15,431 nt of DNA from NCBI GenBank assembly GCA_036446035.1, contig JAZFSG010000142.1:1-15431 (forward strand), written 5' to 3'. How positions within the stretch are numbered: the stretch's first letter is position 1; each line of letters begins with the position of its first letter. This DNA comes from CAXMQS01 sp036446035. GTDB lineage: Bacteria > Actinomycetota > Acidimicrobiia > Spongiisociales > JAOTWH01. Shown piece by piece: positions 5,502-12,807 of the stretch. Below the pieces are notes generated by a model. The model saw only the letters and a program-made list of their open reading frames with translations, did no database searches and was not told the DNA's origin. The position numbers and the translations under genes were made by a program.

Positions 5502-8036
5502 CTACTGATACGCGATGGCTTCGAGCACGTCTGTCTTGGCCCCGCGGAAGCTGGGCCATATCGAAGCGAGGACTCCACCGAGGGCCGCCGCGATGACATA
5601 GGTGATGAGGAGCTGGAACGGGAATCCGAAAGTGAGGCCTTCGCTCTCCAGCGCGGTCACCACTGCCCATCCGAGGGCGACACCCAAGGCGAGGCCGAGC
5701 AAGGCCCCATACAGCGCGGTGATCACTGCCTCCCATCGGATCATGCGTCGCACCTGGCGACGGGTCATCCCGACCGCCCGCAGCAAGCCGAGTTCTCGCT
5801 TCCTCTCGAAGATGGACAGAGCCAGGGTGTTGGCGATGCCGAGCAGGGCGATGAGGATCGCCAGCAGCAGAAGGGCGTTGATGACGACCAGGAGTACGTC
5901 TACTGCCGCTTTCTGGCTTTCGATGAACTCCGCCTGGTCGCGCAGGGTGACATTGGGGAAGTCGGTGAGCACGGCATCAACGGCGGCGCGACCCGCTTCA
6001 AGGTCGACACCCTCGGCGATGTTGACGAAGACCATGAAGTTGAGCTTGGTCGAGAAGCGCTCTTCGAAGAAGTCGTTGTCGATGAGGTAGGCGGAGAGAC
6101 CCTCGCTGGTGAAGGTGCCATCCACCTCGACCTGCTCGACTCCGGTGAGCGGGAACTCCATGGTGATGGTGTCGCCGACGACGACGCCAAGGTCTTCCGC
6201 CGTGTCGACCTGCAACAGCACACCCCCGTCAGCCAGGTCCGCCACGCTGCCAGTCTGGACGTCGGCCGCGAATACCTCGTCGAGCGTCGTCGAGTCAACG
6301 GAGATGAGGTCGCGTTCGGACCCGTTGGAGTTCTTCCAGAATCCGAAGCTCATCGGCGATACCACATCAACCTCGGGTAGCTCGGCTATCAGGGTGGAGG
6401 CGGCCGGGCTGACCCCGGTCAACGTGGGATCGCCGAAGGAGGAAGCCTGAATCTGGAAGTCGACGGAGCCGAAGTTCTCGGTGATCTGCTCCGTGATCGA
6501 CTCCTTCAGCGACGCAGCCAGGATGGCAACGACGCTGACAACGGCGACGCCGATCATGAGGGCAGAGGCGGTGGCCGCGGTGCGACGGGGGCGCCGCACC
6601 GAATTCTCCCGAGCGAGAGTTCCGGTTACGCCATAGATGACGGGAAGCGGTGCTCCGATTATCCGAGCGCTCCTTCTGGCGATCAGGGGCGACAGGCCGG
6701 CAACCCCGAAGAACAACACGACGGCGCCCAGGCCCACGGCGGGCAGTGGGTCGTCGTTCGAGGTGAACAGGCCAACGAACAGCAACAGAACACCGATGGC
6801 CGTAAGAATGGTGGCGGCGATCGCTCGTTTCCTGAGTGACCGTGGTCCACCAACGGTGGCCTCCGTAATGGCAGCAACAGGAGGTATGCGCGAGGCTTGT
6901 CGAGCCGGGATGACGGCGGAGAACAGCGTTACCACCATGCCGACCGCCATACCGACTATCACCGCTGTGGGCCGGATGGTGAGGGGGCCTTCTGGGAATG
7001 ACACGCCAAAGGCGTCGAAGGCGATCCGGATCAAGACCGTGAGGCCGATGCCGGCCAATACCCCGATAGCCGAGGCGATGAATCCGACCACCAGCGCCTC
7101 CATGACGACCATGCGCGTTACCTGGCGTGAGGTGGCGCCGACTGCCCGCAATAAGGCCATCTCCTTCATGCGCTGCGCGATGATGATGGAGAAGGTGTTG
7201 TAGATGATGAAGCTGCCGACGAGAACCGAGATGCCGGCAAAAACGAGGAGTGCGGTGTTCAGGAATCCAAGAGCTTCCTGGAGGTCGGCCTGGTCTTCCT
7301 CACCCTGGACGTCGGCCGTGACTGCTTCGAAACCCGCAGGGAGGACATCGTTGACGCGGTCGACCAAGGTTTCGAGAGCCACCGTCCCGTCGCCGACGGC
7401 TGAGACCGAGGCGTACTCGTCCGGCGAGTCGAAGACACGAAAGGCGGTCGGCTCGTCGAATATCGCCAGCGTTGCGCCGAGCAGGTTGTCCTCTTCGCCA
7501 AATCCGGCGAAACCAATCACCTCGAACTCCTCGGTGCCTGTAAGAAGGATGACCCTGACGTTGTCGCCGATGGAGTAGCCGTTGTCCCGCGCCGTGCCGG
7601 CGTCCATCATGACTTCTCCGGCGGCCTCGGGAGGGCGACCTTCCTTGATGGTTATGACCGACAGATCTTCGGCCCCCGGAACCCAGGAGAACCCGAAGGT
7701 AGGGGCTTGGCCGCCGATCGGATCCCCCGACTGATCGATGAACTGGGCGAAGCCCTGGACCGTGCCGACGGCGTTGTCGATGCCCGGCACCGCCTGGACG
7801 TCGTCGAGGACGTCGCGGGGAATCGGAACCACCTGGCCGGTGAACTCGGTCTCTCCCCGAACGTACAGATCGACACTGGCATTGATCTCGTCGAACAGGC
7901 CTGTGAAGGCGCGATCGAGGGTGTCTGTGAAGACGAACGTGCCCGAGACGAACGCCACGCCGAGCACGATGGCAATGGCCGTCAGGCCGAGCCGCAGCTT
8001 GTGGGCGAGAACCCCTTTCCAGGCAAGCTTCAGCAT
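5502..8036 (-). CDS. FtsX/MacB-type ABC transporter permease, two-module
   Basis: An 844-residue permease made of two tandem MacB-periplasmic/FtsX modules. One N-terminal helix (about 14-37) is followed by an extracytoplasmic domain to about 260, then three helices of the first FtsX domain, beginning near LLVFAGISVLVGSFIIYNTF. After two further hydrophobic stretches (about 405-455) a second anchoring helix (ALMIGVAVVSVVAILAAS) leads into a second external domain, and a final FtsX domain fills about 700-844. Both FtsX domains carry the coupling-helix pattern (MKEMALLRAVGAT and RKRELGLLRAVGMT), which contacts the ATPase. Actinobacterial transporters of this build are thought to extract lipoproteins, lipids or peptides by mechanotransmission rather than classical transport. 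The start is 2 bases after the ATPase stop, so the two are co-expressed. Substrate unknown. Confidence 0.93.
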   Translation of the reverse strand: MLKLAWKGVLAHKLRLGLTAIAIVLGVAFVSGTFVFTDTLDRAFTGLFDEINASVDLYVRGETEFTGQVVPIPRDVLDDVQAVPGIDNAVGTVQGFAQFIDQSGDPIGGQAPTFGFSWVPGAEDLSVITIKEGRPPEAAGEVMMDAGTARDNGYSIGDNVRVILLTGTEEFEVIGFAGFGEEDNLLGATLAIFDEPTAFRVFDSPDEYASVSAVGDGTVALETLVDRVNDVLPAGFEAVTADVQGEEDQADLQEALGFLNTALLVFAGISVLVGSFIIYNTFSIIIAQRMKEMALLRAVGATSRQVTRMVVMEALVVGFIASAIGVLAGIGLTVLIRIAFDAFGVSFPEGPLTIRPTAVIVGMAVGMVVTLFSAVIPARQASRIPPVAAITEATVGGPRSLRKRAIAATILTAIGVLLLFVGLFTSNDDPLPAVGLGAVVLFFGVAGLSPLIARRSARIIGAPLPVIYGVTGTLARENSVRRPRRTAATASALMIGVAVVSVVAILAASLKESITEQITENFGSVDFQIQASSFGDPTLTGVSPAASTLIAELPEVDVVSPMSFGFWKNSNGSERDLISVDSTTLDEVFAADVQTGSVADLADGGVLLQVDTAEDLGVVVGDTITMEFPLTGVEQVEVDGTFTSEGLSAYLIDNDFFEERFSTKLNFMVFVNIAEGVDLEAGRAAVDAVLTDFPNVTLRDQAEFIESQKAAVDVLLVVINALLLLAILIALLGIANTLALSIFERKRELGLLRAVGMTRRQVRRMIRWEAVITALYGALLGLALGVALGWAVVTALESEGLTFGFPFQLLITYVIAAALGGVLASIWPSFRGAKTDVLEAIAYQ

Positions 8037-8038
8037 GA

Positions 8039-8818
8039 CTAGCCCCCGAGCTGCTTCATCATGTTGAGGACGCTGTCCTGGGTGGGATCGTGGAGCTCGC
8101 CGACGACCTTGCCGTCGCCCAGGAACACGATCCGATCCGCGTAGCTGGCTGTCACGGGATCGTGAGTGACCATGACGATGGTCTGGCCGAGGTCCTTCAC
8201 GGCTTGCTTCATGAAACCGAGGAGCTCTCCTGCCGCCGTCGAATCGAGGTTGCCAGAGGGCTCGTCGGCGAAGATGATCTCGGGTCGAGAGACGAGAGCA
8301 CGCGCGGCGGCAACGCGTTGCTGTTGTCCGCCTGACAGCTCGGTTGGCCGGTGGGAGAGGCGATCGCCGAGTCCGACCGCTTCGACCACCTGGTCGTACC
8401 AGGCCTTGTCTGGATCGTCGCCCGCGATGTCGATGGGAAGCGTGATGTTTTCGGCGGCGCTCAGTGTGGGTATGAGGTTGAACGCCTGGAAGATAAAGCC
8501 GACCTTCTTGCGCCGCAGCAGGGTGAGGGCACGGTCGTTGAGCGACCCCAGCTCGGTGTCACCGATGTAGACCGAACCACTGGTGAGGTTGTCGAGGCCG
8601 GCGACGCAATGGAGCAGGGTCGACTTGCCTGATCCGGACGGACCCATAATGGCGGTGAAGCGGCCGCGCTCGAACTCGACGCTGAGTCCGGCAAGGGCGT
8701 GGACCGCGGCGTCGCCTTCGCCGTAGATCTTCTGACCATTCTCGACACGGGCCGCGAGGCCGGTGGTGGGGGTGGCTGCAGTCGCTTCGGTCAAGAGGGT
8801 CTCCCTTTTGTCTGGCAT
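8039..8818 (-). CDS. LolD/MacB-type ABC transporter ATP-binding protein
   Basis: Cytoplasmic ATPase of 259 residues that powers the adjacent FtsX-type permease. All motifs are present: Walker A GPSGSGKST (59-67), Q-loop around Q111 (FIFQAFNLIP), signature LSGGQ (161-165), Walker B IIFADEP (181-187) with the catalytic Glu, D-loop SGNLDS (188-193) and H-loop H219. FQAFNLIPTLSAAENI and the LSGGQQQRVAAARAL signature are typical of the LolD/MacB/FtsE-like branch. Two ATG codons stand side by side (8821 and 8818); the AAGAAGG sequence is 3 bases from the first and 6 from the second, so I prefer 8818, which also forms a TGATG overlap with the DUF4342 stop. A longer in-frame extension to 8896 lies inside the DUF4342 gene and encodes a His/Arg-rich stretch unlike the family; it was rejected. 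Confidence 0.95.
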   Translation of the reverse strand: MPDKRETLLTEATAATPTTGLAARVENGQKIYGEGDAAVHALAGLSVEFERGRFTAIMGPSGSGKSTLLHCVAGLDNLTSGSVYIGDTELGSLNDRALTLLRRKKVGFIFQAFNLIPTLSAAENITLPIDIAGDDPDKAWYDQVVEAVGLGDRLSHRPTELSGGQQQRVAAARALVSRPEIIFADEPSGNLDSTAAGELLGFMKQAVKDLGQTIVMVTHDPVTASYADRIVFLGDGKVVGELHDPTQDSVLNMMKQLGG

Positions 8819-9084
8819 CATTCGCCTTCTTCGCGGCGCTCGATGGTGATGGTGCAATCGGTCACTAGGGCGGCGATGGCGCCAATGGCCGCCCACACCG
8901 GAATGAGGACGGCGCCGACGACGCCGATGGAAAGCGGGACCTCGACGAGGACATCCCCCTTCTCGTTCTTGACGATCACCCGTCGGACGTTGCCCTCGTG
9001 TATGAGTTCTTTGAGCTTGGCTACCAGCTCGTCGCCCTTGACGTTGTAGTCCTCAGTAGTCCCGGAACCGTCTGTTGTAGACAT
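8818..9084 (-). CDS. DUF4342 domain small membrane protein
   Basis: An 88-residue protein. After a Ser/Thr/Gly-rich start comes a helical segment (about 17-32, ELVAKLKELIHEGNV), a short beta part (RRVIVKNEKGDVLVEVPL, 34-51) and a hydrophobic segment (about 52-76) containing Gly and Pro, ending in a charged tail. This order matches DUF4342, whose function is not established; the N-terminal helices resemble UBA-like dimerisation modules. It is first in an operon with the ABC ATPase and the FtsX-type permease, sharing a one-base overlap with the ATPase, so an accessory or sensing role for that transporter is plausible but inferred. Start ATG 9084 is set by a strong ribosome binding site at 9087-9094. 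The promoter region upstream has two palindromes, so this operon is the one in the window most likely to be regulated. Confidence 0.85.
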   Translation of the reverse strand: MSTTDGSGTTEDYNVKGDELVAKLKELIHEGNVRRVIVKNEKGDVLVEVPLSIGVVGAVLIPVWAAIGAIAALVTDCTITIERREEGE

Positions 9085-9086
9085 GA

Positions 9087-9094
9087 CTCCTCCT
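9087..9094 (-). promoter_or_regulatory. Strong ribosome binding site of the DUF4342 gene
   Basis: AGGAGGAG on the minus strand lies two bases before ATG 9084 at its near end, with the GGAGG core about five bases away. It supports that start and marks this mRNA as having a leader. Confidence 0.75.
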
Positions 9095-9133
9095 CATCAA
9101 ATGCCCGGAGATCTCCCCTCTGCATTCCTGGAA

Positions 9134-9161
9134 ATCCTAGGACGGTCCTAGATAGCGGCAA
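9134..9161 (-). promoter_or_regulatory. Predicted promoter of the DUF4342-ABC operon
   Basis: On the minus strand TTGCCG (9156-9161) is separated by 16 bases from TAGGAT (9134-9139). Each box matches four of six consensus bases. Transcription would start near 9127 and give a leader of about 43 bases that includes the ribosome binding site. The spacer and -10 box are overlapped by the 9137-9151 palindrome. Confidence 0.42.
9137..9151. promoter_or_regulatory. 15-bp perfect palindrome, candidate operator
   Basis: CTAGGAC, one central base, GTCCTAG: seven paired positions without mismatch. It lies inside the predicted promoter spacer and overlaps the -10 box of the DUF4342-ABC operon, the classic place for a repressor or spacer-binding activator. 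A second, shorter palindrome TTCCTGGAA is at 9125-9133 around the predicted start of transcription, and GGAGATCTCC is at 9107-9116 in the leader. No regulator gene is in the window. Confidence 0.5.
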
Positions 9162-9182
9162 GGGTCACATGGCCCCTTCAAA

Positions 9183-10013
9183 TCAGGCCGATGTCCTCCT
9201 CCGCCGCCGTGTTTTGGCGGTCCCCGCGGCACTCTCGGCGCGGGACTCCCACTTGAAGTAACGCAGGGCGACTGCGGCGCCGACGACTCCCCACACCACC
9301 AGCGCTCCCAGGTCCCCCCAGCGCCACGCGGCATCGGTGGTGAACGGGCTGAAGGCGTCCTGCATCGGGGTCACGAAGTGTTTCAGGGGGAAGAAGTCAC
9401 CGACTCGCTGGATCCAGGCCGGGGCATCTCCGGTGTCGAGGAAGACATTCGAGATGAAGGCCAGCGGCAACAGGGTGGCGTTGGCGATGGCAGGCGCGCT
9501 ATCACCGGTCGGCGATAGCGCTGCCAGCGCCAGGCCAAGGCCAGCGAAGGCTCCGGCGCCCAAGATGAAGGTGACTACGGCCGCCGCCAACGTCTCGCCG
9601 TAGATCTGCAGGTCGTAGAAGACGACTCCGACCGCCAACATCAGCACGGTGCCCAACAGTGCGATCCAGATGGCCGAACCGACCACCCCTGCCATATAGA
9701 TCCATGGCGGCAAGGGAGTGCCCCGGACACGTTTGAGGATGCCCTCGTCCCGAGCGATGGCGATGCGGATGCCGACGTTGGTGTAGGTGGCGGAGGCGGC
9801 GGCGAAAACGGCAAGAGAAGGGGCGAAGAACTGGGCAATGGAAGGTTCGCCGGGCTCTATCTCGATGTTGAACAGCGTGTTGAACAGGAACAGGAACATC
9901 AGGGGGAAGATCAGTGTGAAGAAGGCGGCTATGGGAGTACGCCAGAAGCTGCGGTTCTGGTAGCGGATCTGGTCCCACAGCAGCCGCAGATCGGAGGTGC
10001 GCCCCTCACTCAT
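9183..10013 (-). CDS. ABC-2 type transporter permease (DrrB-like)
   Basis: A 276-residue permease of the ABC-2 family, the membrane half of the exporter encoded with the adjacent ATPase. About six helices: near 27-46, 63-85 (weak), 107-131, 138-166, 172-192 and a last one near 232-252. The loop IARDEGILKRVRGTPLPPWIYMAG (about 84-107) is a typical ABC-2 cytoplasmic segment carrying the E-G-x-x-(K/R)-R-x-R-x-T-P pattern of DrrB-type permeases. The start overlaps the ATPase gene by 8 bases, so expression is coupled. The C-terminal tail is strongly basic (RRRRR). DrrAB-like systems export drugs, lipids or polyketides; the substrate here is unknown. Stop at 9183 is followed by the 98-base regulatory region of the next operon. 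Confidence 0.9.
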   Translation of the reverse strand: MSEGRTSDLRLLWDQIRYQNRSFWRTPIAAFFTLIFPLMFLFLFNTLFNIEIEPGEPSIAQFFAPSLAVFAAASATYTNVGIRIAIARDEGILKRVRGTPLPPWIYMAGVVGSAIWIALLGTVLMLAVGVVFYDLQIYGETLAAAVVTFILGAGAFAGLGLALAALSPTGDSAPAIANATLLPLAFISNVFLDTGDAPAWIQRVGDFFPLKHFVTPMQDAFSPFTTDAAWRWGDLGALVVWGVVGAAVALRYFKWESRAESAAGTAKTRRRRRTSA

Positions 10014-10917
10014 CGGCGGCCTCGCCGTCGGTCAGCTGGAGATAGACGTCCTCGAGGCTCGGTCGCACGACCGAGATGGCATCGAGCTCGAGGCCACGGC
10101 CAACTGCCCATCCTGTCAGCGCGTGTAGGACCTCGGTCGGAGACGCGGTTCGCAGAGTTATCGATCCCTCGTCGGCGGCGGCCATGGCACGCAGGCCATC
10201 GGGTAGCTCTCCAAGCAGCGATTGATCGGCGACGAAGGAGATGGTGGCCTCTGCCTGCTGGCGGCCTCCGAGGGTGTCCGGCGTCCCTTCGGCGACGATG
10301 TTCCCCTTGACGATCACGGCAACTCGGTCCGCCAAGCTCTGTGCTTCGTCCATGTAGTGGGTGGTCAGCAGGATGGTCTTGCCGAGGGACCTGAGATTGT
10401 CGACGAGGTCCCAAGAGCGGCGGCGCGCCGAGGGGTCGAACCCAGTCGTCGGCTCGTCGAGGAAGATGAGTTCGGGGTCACCGATGAGGCCGAGAGCCAG
10501 GTCGACGCGCCGCATCTGACCACCGGACAGCGTCTTGATGCGAGCGTCTGCCTTCTCCGAGAGACCCGTTACCTCGATGATGCGATCGATCGGCAGGGTG
10601 TGGGGGAACATTGGGGCGTAAACGTTCAGGAGCTCTCGAGGCGTGAATTCCTTTTCGATCCCTGATGATTGGAGCACGATGCCGATGCGCTCGCGTAAGT
10701 CGCGACCTCCGGTTTCGGGGTCGTGGCCCAGTACCGAGACCTCGCCTCCGGACCTTGTCCGGTGTCCCTCGAGAATCTCGACCGTCGTTGTTTTACCGGC
10801 GCCGTTAGGGCCGAGCATGGCGAAGACCTCGCCCTCTTCGACGTCGAGGTCGATGCCATCGACGGCGCGGTTCGACCCGTAGTGCTTGTGGAGCCCTCTG
10901 ACGACGACTGCGGCCAT
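10006..10917 (-). CDS. ABC transporter ATP-binding protein (DrrA-like)
   Basis: A 303-residue ATPase that pairs with the ABC-2 permease. Motifs: Walker A GPNGAGKTT (36-44), Q-loop Q83, signature LSGGQ (130-134), Walker B LIFLDEP (150-156), D-loop and H-loop H187 (TTHYMDEA). The GFDPSARR segment after Walker B and the long C-terminal domain (about 220-303), with SVVRPSLEDVYLQLTG-like end (here SLEDVYLQLTDGEA), are typical of the DrrA/CcmA-like drug and antibiotic exporter ATPases. It is the first gene of a two-gene operon. The start ATG has no ribosome binding site but has a leaderless -10 box 6 bases upstream. The operon is divergent to the sulfurtransferase operon across a 104-base gap. Confidence 0.94.
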   Translation of the reverse strand: MAAVVVRGLHKHYGSNRAVDGIDLDVEEGEVFAMLGPNGAGKTTTVEILEGHRTRSGGEVSVLGHDPETGGRDLRERIGIVLQSSGIEKEFTPRELLNVYAPMFPHTLPIDRIIEVTGLSEKADARIKTLSGGQMRRVDLALGLIGDPELIFLDEPTTGFDPSARRRSWDLVDNLRSLGKTILLTTHYMDEAQSLADRVAVIVKGNIVAEGTPDTLGGRQQAEATISFVADQSLLGELPDGLRAMAAADEGSITLRTASPTEVLHALTGWAVGRGLELDAISVVRPSLEDVYLQLTDGEAADE

Positions 10918-10923
10918 GTGGCG

Positions 10924-10929
10924 AGGCTA
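10924..10929 (-). promoter_or_regulatory. Predicted -10 box of a leaderless promoter for the DrrA-like ATPase
   Basis: On the minus strand TAGCCT is followed by six bases (CGCCAC) and the ATG at 10917. No -35 or ribosome binding site is seen. Confidence 0.58.
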
Positions 10930-10959
10930 TCCAAGACACAACAACGCGCTAGAGGCATT

Positions 10960-10977
10960 TGACATGCGAATCTGTCA
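10960..10977. promoter_or_regulatory. Inverted repeat in the divergent intergenic region
   Basis: TGACA, eight bases, TGTCA: a spaced 5-bp inverted repeat about midway between two diverging leaderless promoters. It could be an operator serving both units, but five-base arms are short and chance is not excluded. The left arm also makes a perfect TTGACA (10959-10964), which has no -10 at a usual distance. Confidence 0.25.
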
Positions 10978-11008
10978 GGCGCGGCGGCCGGGGACCTCTC
11001 CAATGCAC

Positions 11009-11014
11009 TACCGT
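11009..11014 (+). promoter_or_regulatory. Predicted -10 box of a leaderless promoter for the sulfurtransferase operon
   Basis: TACCGT is followed by seven bases and ATG at 11022. It supports this ATG over an upstream TTG at 10959 in the same frame. Confidence 0.48.
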
Positions 11015-11021
11015 CGCGCCA

Positions 11022-11540
11022 ATGGACGAGCGATTTAGAAGCATCCTGGGCCACGCTGAGCTGCGCAGCCTCCCGATCTCTCCGATATGGACGCTGACCT
11101 CGGGCGGCCGCGAGCTGGCCAAGCTGCGTCGCTTCCCCCGCCAGCACATCTCCAGCGTCAAGCTGGCTGATGACACCGTGTGGACCCTCGTTCCCAGCGG
11201 GTGGGGTGTGGTCCGCGCCATGGACGGTGACACCGAGATAGCCAGGATCACCCGGCGTTCGTGGTGGGGAAGGCGCTGGGAGATCGAGTCGGTTGGCTTC
11301 GCCGTTGGGCTCGTGAGCAGAGCGCGTCCGCGTCGTTGGTCGATGACCATCGGAGGCCAGCCCATCGCCGAAGTGAGGGGATCGGCATTCTCCTACAACC
11401 GGGTCTACTTCGACGCCTCGCTGAACATCCCCGTCTCGGCGGTGGTGCTGGCGTGGCAGGTCATCGCCAGGCCCTGGGAACAAGCAGCGCACCCGATCGA
11501 GTTGGTACCTGGACAAGTCCGCCGCGCCACGACTTCGTGA
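11022..11540 (+). CDS. Hypothetical beta-rich protein
   Basis: A 172-residue protein that I do not recognise. It has no signal peptide or clear membrane helix; one moderately hydrophobic strand or helix is near 143-156 (IPVSAVVLAWQVIA). The sequence alternates short hydrophobic strands with Gly/Asp turns and has many Trp and Arg residues (for example SWWGRRWEIES, RPRRWSMTIGGQPIAEVRG). This pattern, with a buried last helix, recalls the tubby/LURP-one-like barrel fold, but that is only an impression. It is first in an operon: its TGA overlaps the sulfurtransferase start as GTGATG. A family member seen next to sulfurtransferases in other genomes would support a link. Confidence 0.72.
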   Translation: MDERFRSILGHAELRSLPISPIWTLTSGGRELAKLRRFPRQHISSVKLADDTVWTLVPSGWGVVRAMDGDTEIARITRRSWWGRRWEIESVGFAVGLVSRARPRRWSMTIGGQPIAEVRGSAFSYNRVYFDASLNIPVSAVVLAWQVIARPWEQAAHPIELVPGQVRRATTS

Positions 11541-12364
11541 TGGGTCCGCTGGTTGATGCGGCCTGGCTGGAGCAACACCACGACGAGCCAGCCGTGAGAA
11601 TTGCCGATGTGCGATCGGTCGGCTCCAGCCTCCTCAATCGTGCCGCTTACGACTCAGGCCACATCGCCGGTGCCGTCTTCTTCGGTATGGAAGCCGACCT
11701 CGCCGGTCCCGGCGGAGGCCGACACCCGCTGCCGGGCGCCGCAGAGTTTGCCGCACTCCTTGGCGCACGAGGCATCGGGTCTGAACACCAGGTGGTCGTG
11801 TACGACGACTCGGCCGGCGCTGCTGCCTGTCGGTTGTGGTGGATGTTGCGCTCGCTCGGTCATGAGTCAGTAGCGCTGTTGGACGGTGGACTCCAGGCCT
11901 GGCAGGAAGCAGGGCACGAGCTGTCGCTGGAGGAGCCGACCCCAACAGCATCGAGCTTCGAGGGCACGAGTTGGCAAGGGGTGCTGACCGCCGACGAGTT
12001 GGTCGACAAGCTGGGTGATGTAGAGCTACTCGACGCCAGGGGCAACGACCGTTATCGCGGCGAGAACGAGGTGCTCGATCCGGTTGCCGGTCATATCCCT
12101 ACCGCCCACAGCACGCCGTTCGAGCACAACCTCGACGAGCAGGGACTCTTTCGGTCCCCGGCTGAGCTCGCAGACCTCTACGCCGCGTACGCCGAGGGAG
12201 ACATCGTTGCCTATTGCGGCAGCGGAGTCACCGCCGCCCACACCCTGATCGGGCTCGAACTCGCCGGAATCGAAGGCGCCAAGCTGTACCCCGGCTCGTG
12301 GAGCGACTGGATCACCGATCCGTCGCGGCCAAGGGCGGCTGGAGTGGAGCCCGGGACGCAGTGA
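11540..12364 (+). CDS. Two-domain sulfurtransferase (rhodanese/3-mercaptopyruvate sulfurtransferase type)
   Basis: A 274-residue cytoplasmic enzyme built from two rhodanese domains: an inactive N-terminal one (about 1-130, with AYDSGHIAGAVFF at 36-48 and VVVYDD at 85-90) and a catalytic C-terminal one (about 145-270). The active-site loop is CGSGVTA with C226 as the persulfide-forming Cys. CG(S/T)GV(T) loops are typical of 3-mercaptopyruvate sulfurtransferases such as SseA, while thiosulfate sulfurtransferases more often have CRxGV. The substrate therefore is more likely mercaptopyruvate, giving pyruvate and a protein persulfide for sulfur transfer. R171 and R173 near DRYRGE are usual substrate-binding residues. 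Start: ATG 11540 overlaps the previous stop (TGATG); GTG 11537 is an equal alternative. It ends in a GTGA overlap with the PH-like gene. Confidence 0.93.
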   Translation: MGPLVDAAWLEQHHDEPAVRIADVRSVGSSLLNRAAYDSGHIAGAVFFGMEADLAGPGGGRHPLPGAAEFAALLGARGIGSEHQVVVYDDSAGAAACRLWWMLRSLGHESVALLDGGLQAWQEAGHELSLEEPTPTASSFEGTSWQGVLTADELVDKLGDVELLDARGNDRYRGENEVLDPVAGHIPTAHSTPFEHNLDEQGLFRSPAELADLYAAYAEGDIVAYCGSGVTAAHTLIGLELAGIEGAKLYPGSWSDWITDPSRPRAAGVEPGTQ

Positions 12365-12807
12365 CGTCGTACGTGCACAGCCAGCACTCGCCTCTCCGGG
12401 TGAGACTGCCTGTGCTCGTCGGCGCCGTCATCGTTGTTGTGGCCTTCTTCTCCGACGGTGGCTTCCAAGTGCTCGGCACGGTGCTCATTGCCGGAGCATT
12501 GATCGCGTTGCTGACGCTCATCCTCGGCCGCCTCACAGTCGAGGTACGCCCCGATCACGTACGCGTCGCCTTCGGCGCCGGCTGGCCTGCGACGACCATC
12601 AGGTTCGATGACATCGTCTCTGTGGCAGCGGTCCGTAACAGCCGGTGGTACGGCTGGGGGATTCGCTGGATCCCGGGAGACCGACTGTGGAACGTCTGGG
12701 GACTCGATGCCGTCGAGCTGCAGCTCACCACCGGTAGGCGATTTCGTATCGGGACAGACGAGCCAGACGCCCTGTTGGCGGCGCTGCCGGCCTTACCGGC
12801 CGTCTGA
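12361..12807 (+). CDS. Membrane-anchored PH-like domain protein
   Basis: A 148-residue protein with two hydrophobic helices (about 13-30 and 34-54) followed by a compact beta-rich domain with a C-terminal helix. The domain runs LTVEVRPDHVRVAFG, a TIRFDDIVSVAAV strand, then GWGIRW..GDRLWNVWGLDAVEL.LTTGRRFRIGTDEPDALLAAL. This end pattern (riG-T-D-E-P then LL-L) is typical of bacterial PH-like domain proteins. Function is unknown; the domain would face the cytoplasm. The start is GTG 12361 (GTGA overlap with the sulfurtransferase stop); longer extensions inside the sulfurtransferase gene were rejected. Its last 15 bases overlap the end of the opposing fusion gene at 12793. Confidence 0.78.
   Translation: MTSYVHSQHSPLRVRLPVLVGAVIVVVAFFSDGGFQVLGTVLIAGALIALLTLILGRLTVEVRPDHVRVAFGAGWPATTIRFDDIVSVAAVRNSRWYGWGIRWIPGDRLWNVWGLDAVELQLTTGRRFRIGTDEPDALLAALPALPAV

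Noticed and set aside
5430..6380. 316-codon plus-strand frame opposite the FtsX-type permease and the MFS start
   Set aside because: High-GC mirror frame with no domain pattern; the minus strand encodes a clear permease.
8822..8896. N-terminal extension of the LolD-type ATPase
   Set aside because: It encodes a His/Arg-rich stretch in the shadow of the DUF4342 gene; the TGATG overlap and ribosome binding site favour 8818.
10959..10964. Perfect TTGACA suggesting a -35 element
   Set aside because: No -10 box lies 15-19 bases downstream; the nearest box used by the plus-strand gene is 44 bases away.
11261..11539. Upstream start of the sulfurtransferase gene
   Set aside because: The extra 90 or so residues are a frame shadow of the beta-rich protein gene.
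12214..12360. Upstream start of the PH-like gene
   Set aside because: It overlaps the catalytic loop region of the sulfurtransferase gene and is Arg/His-rich; GTG 12361 fits the usual stop-start overlap.
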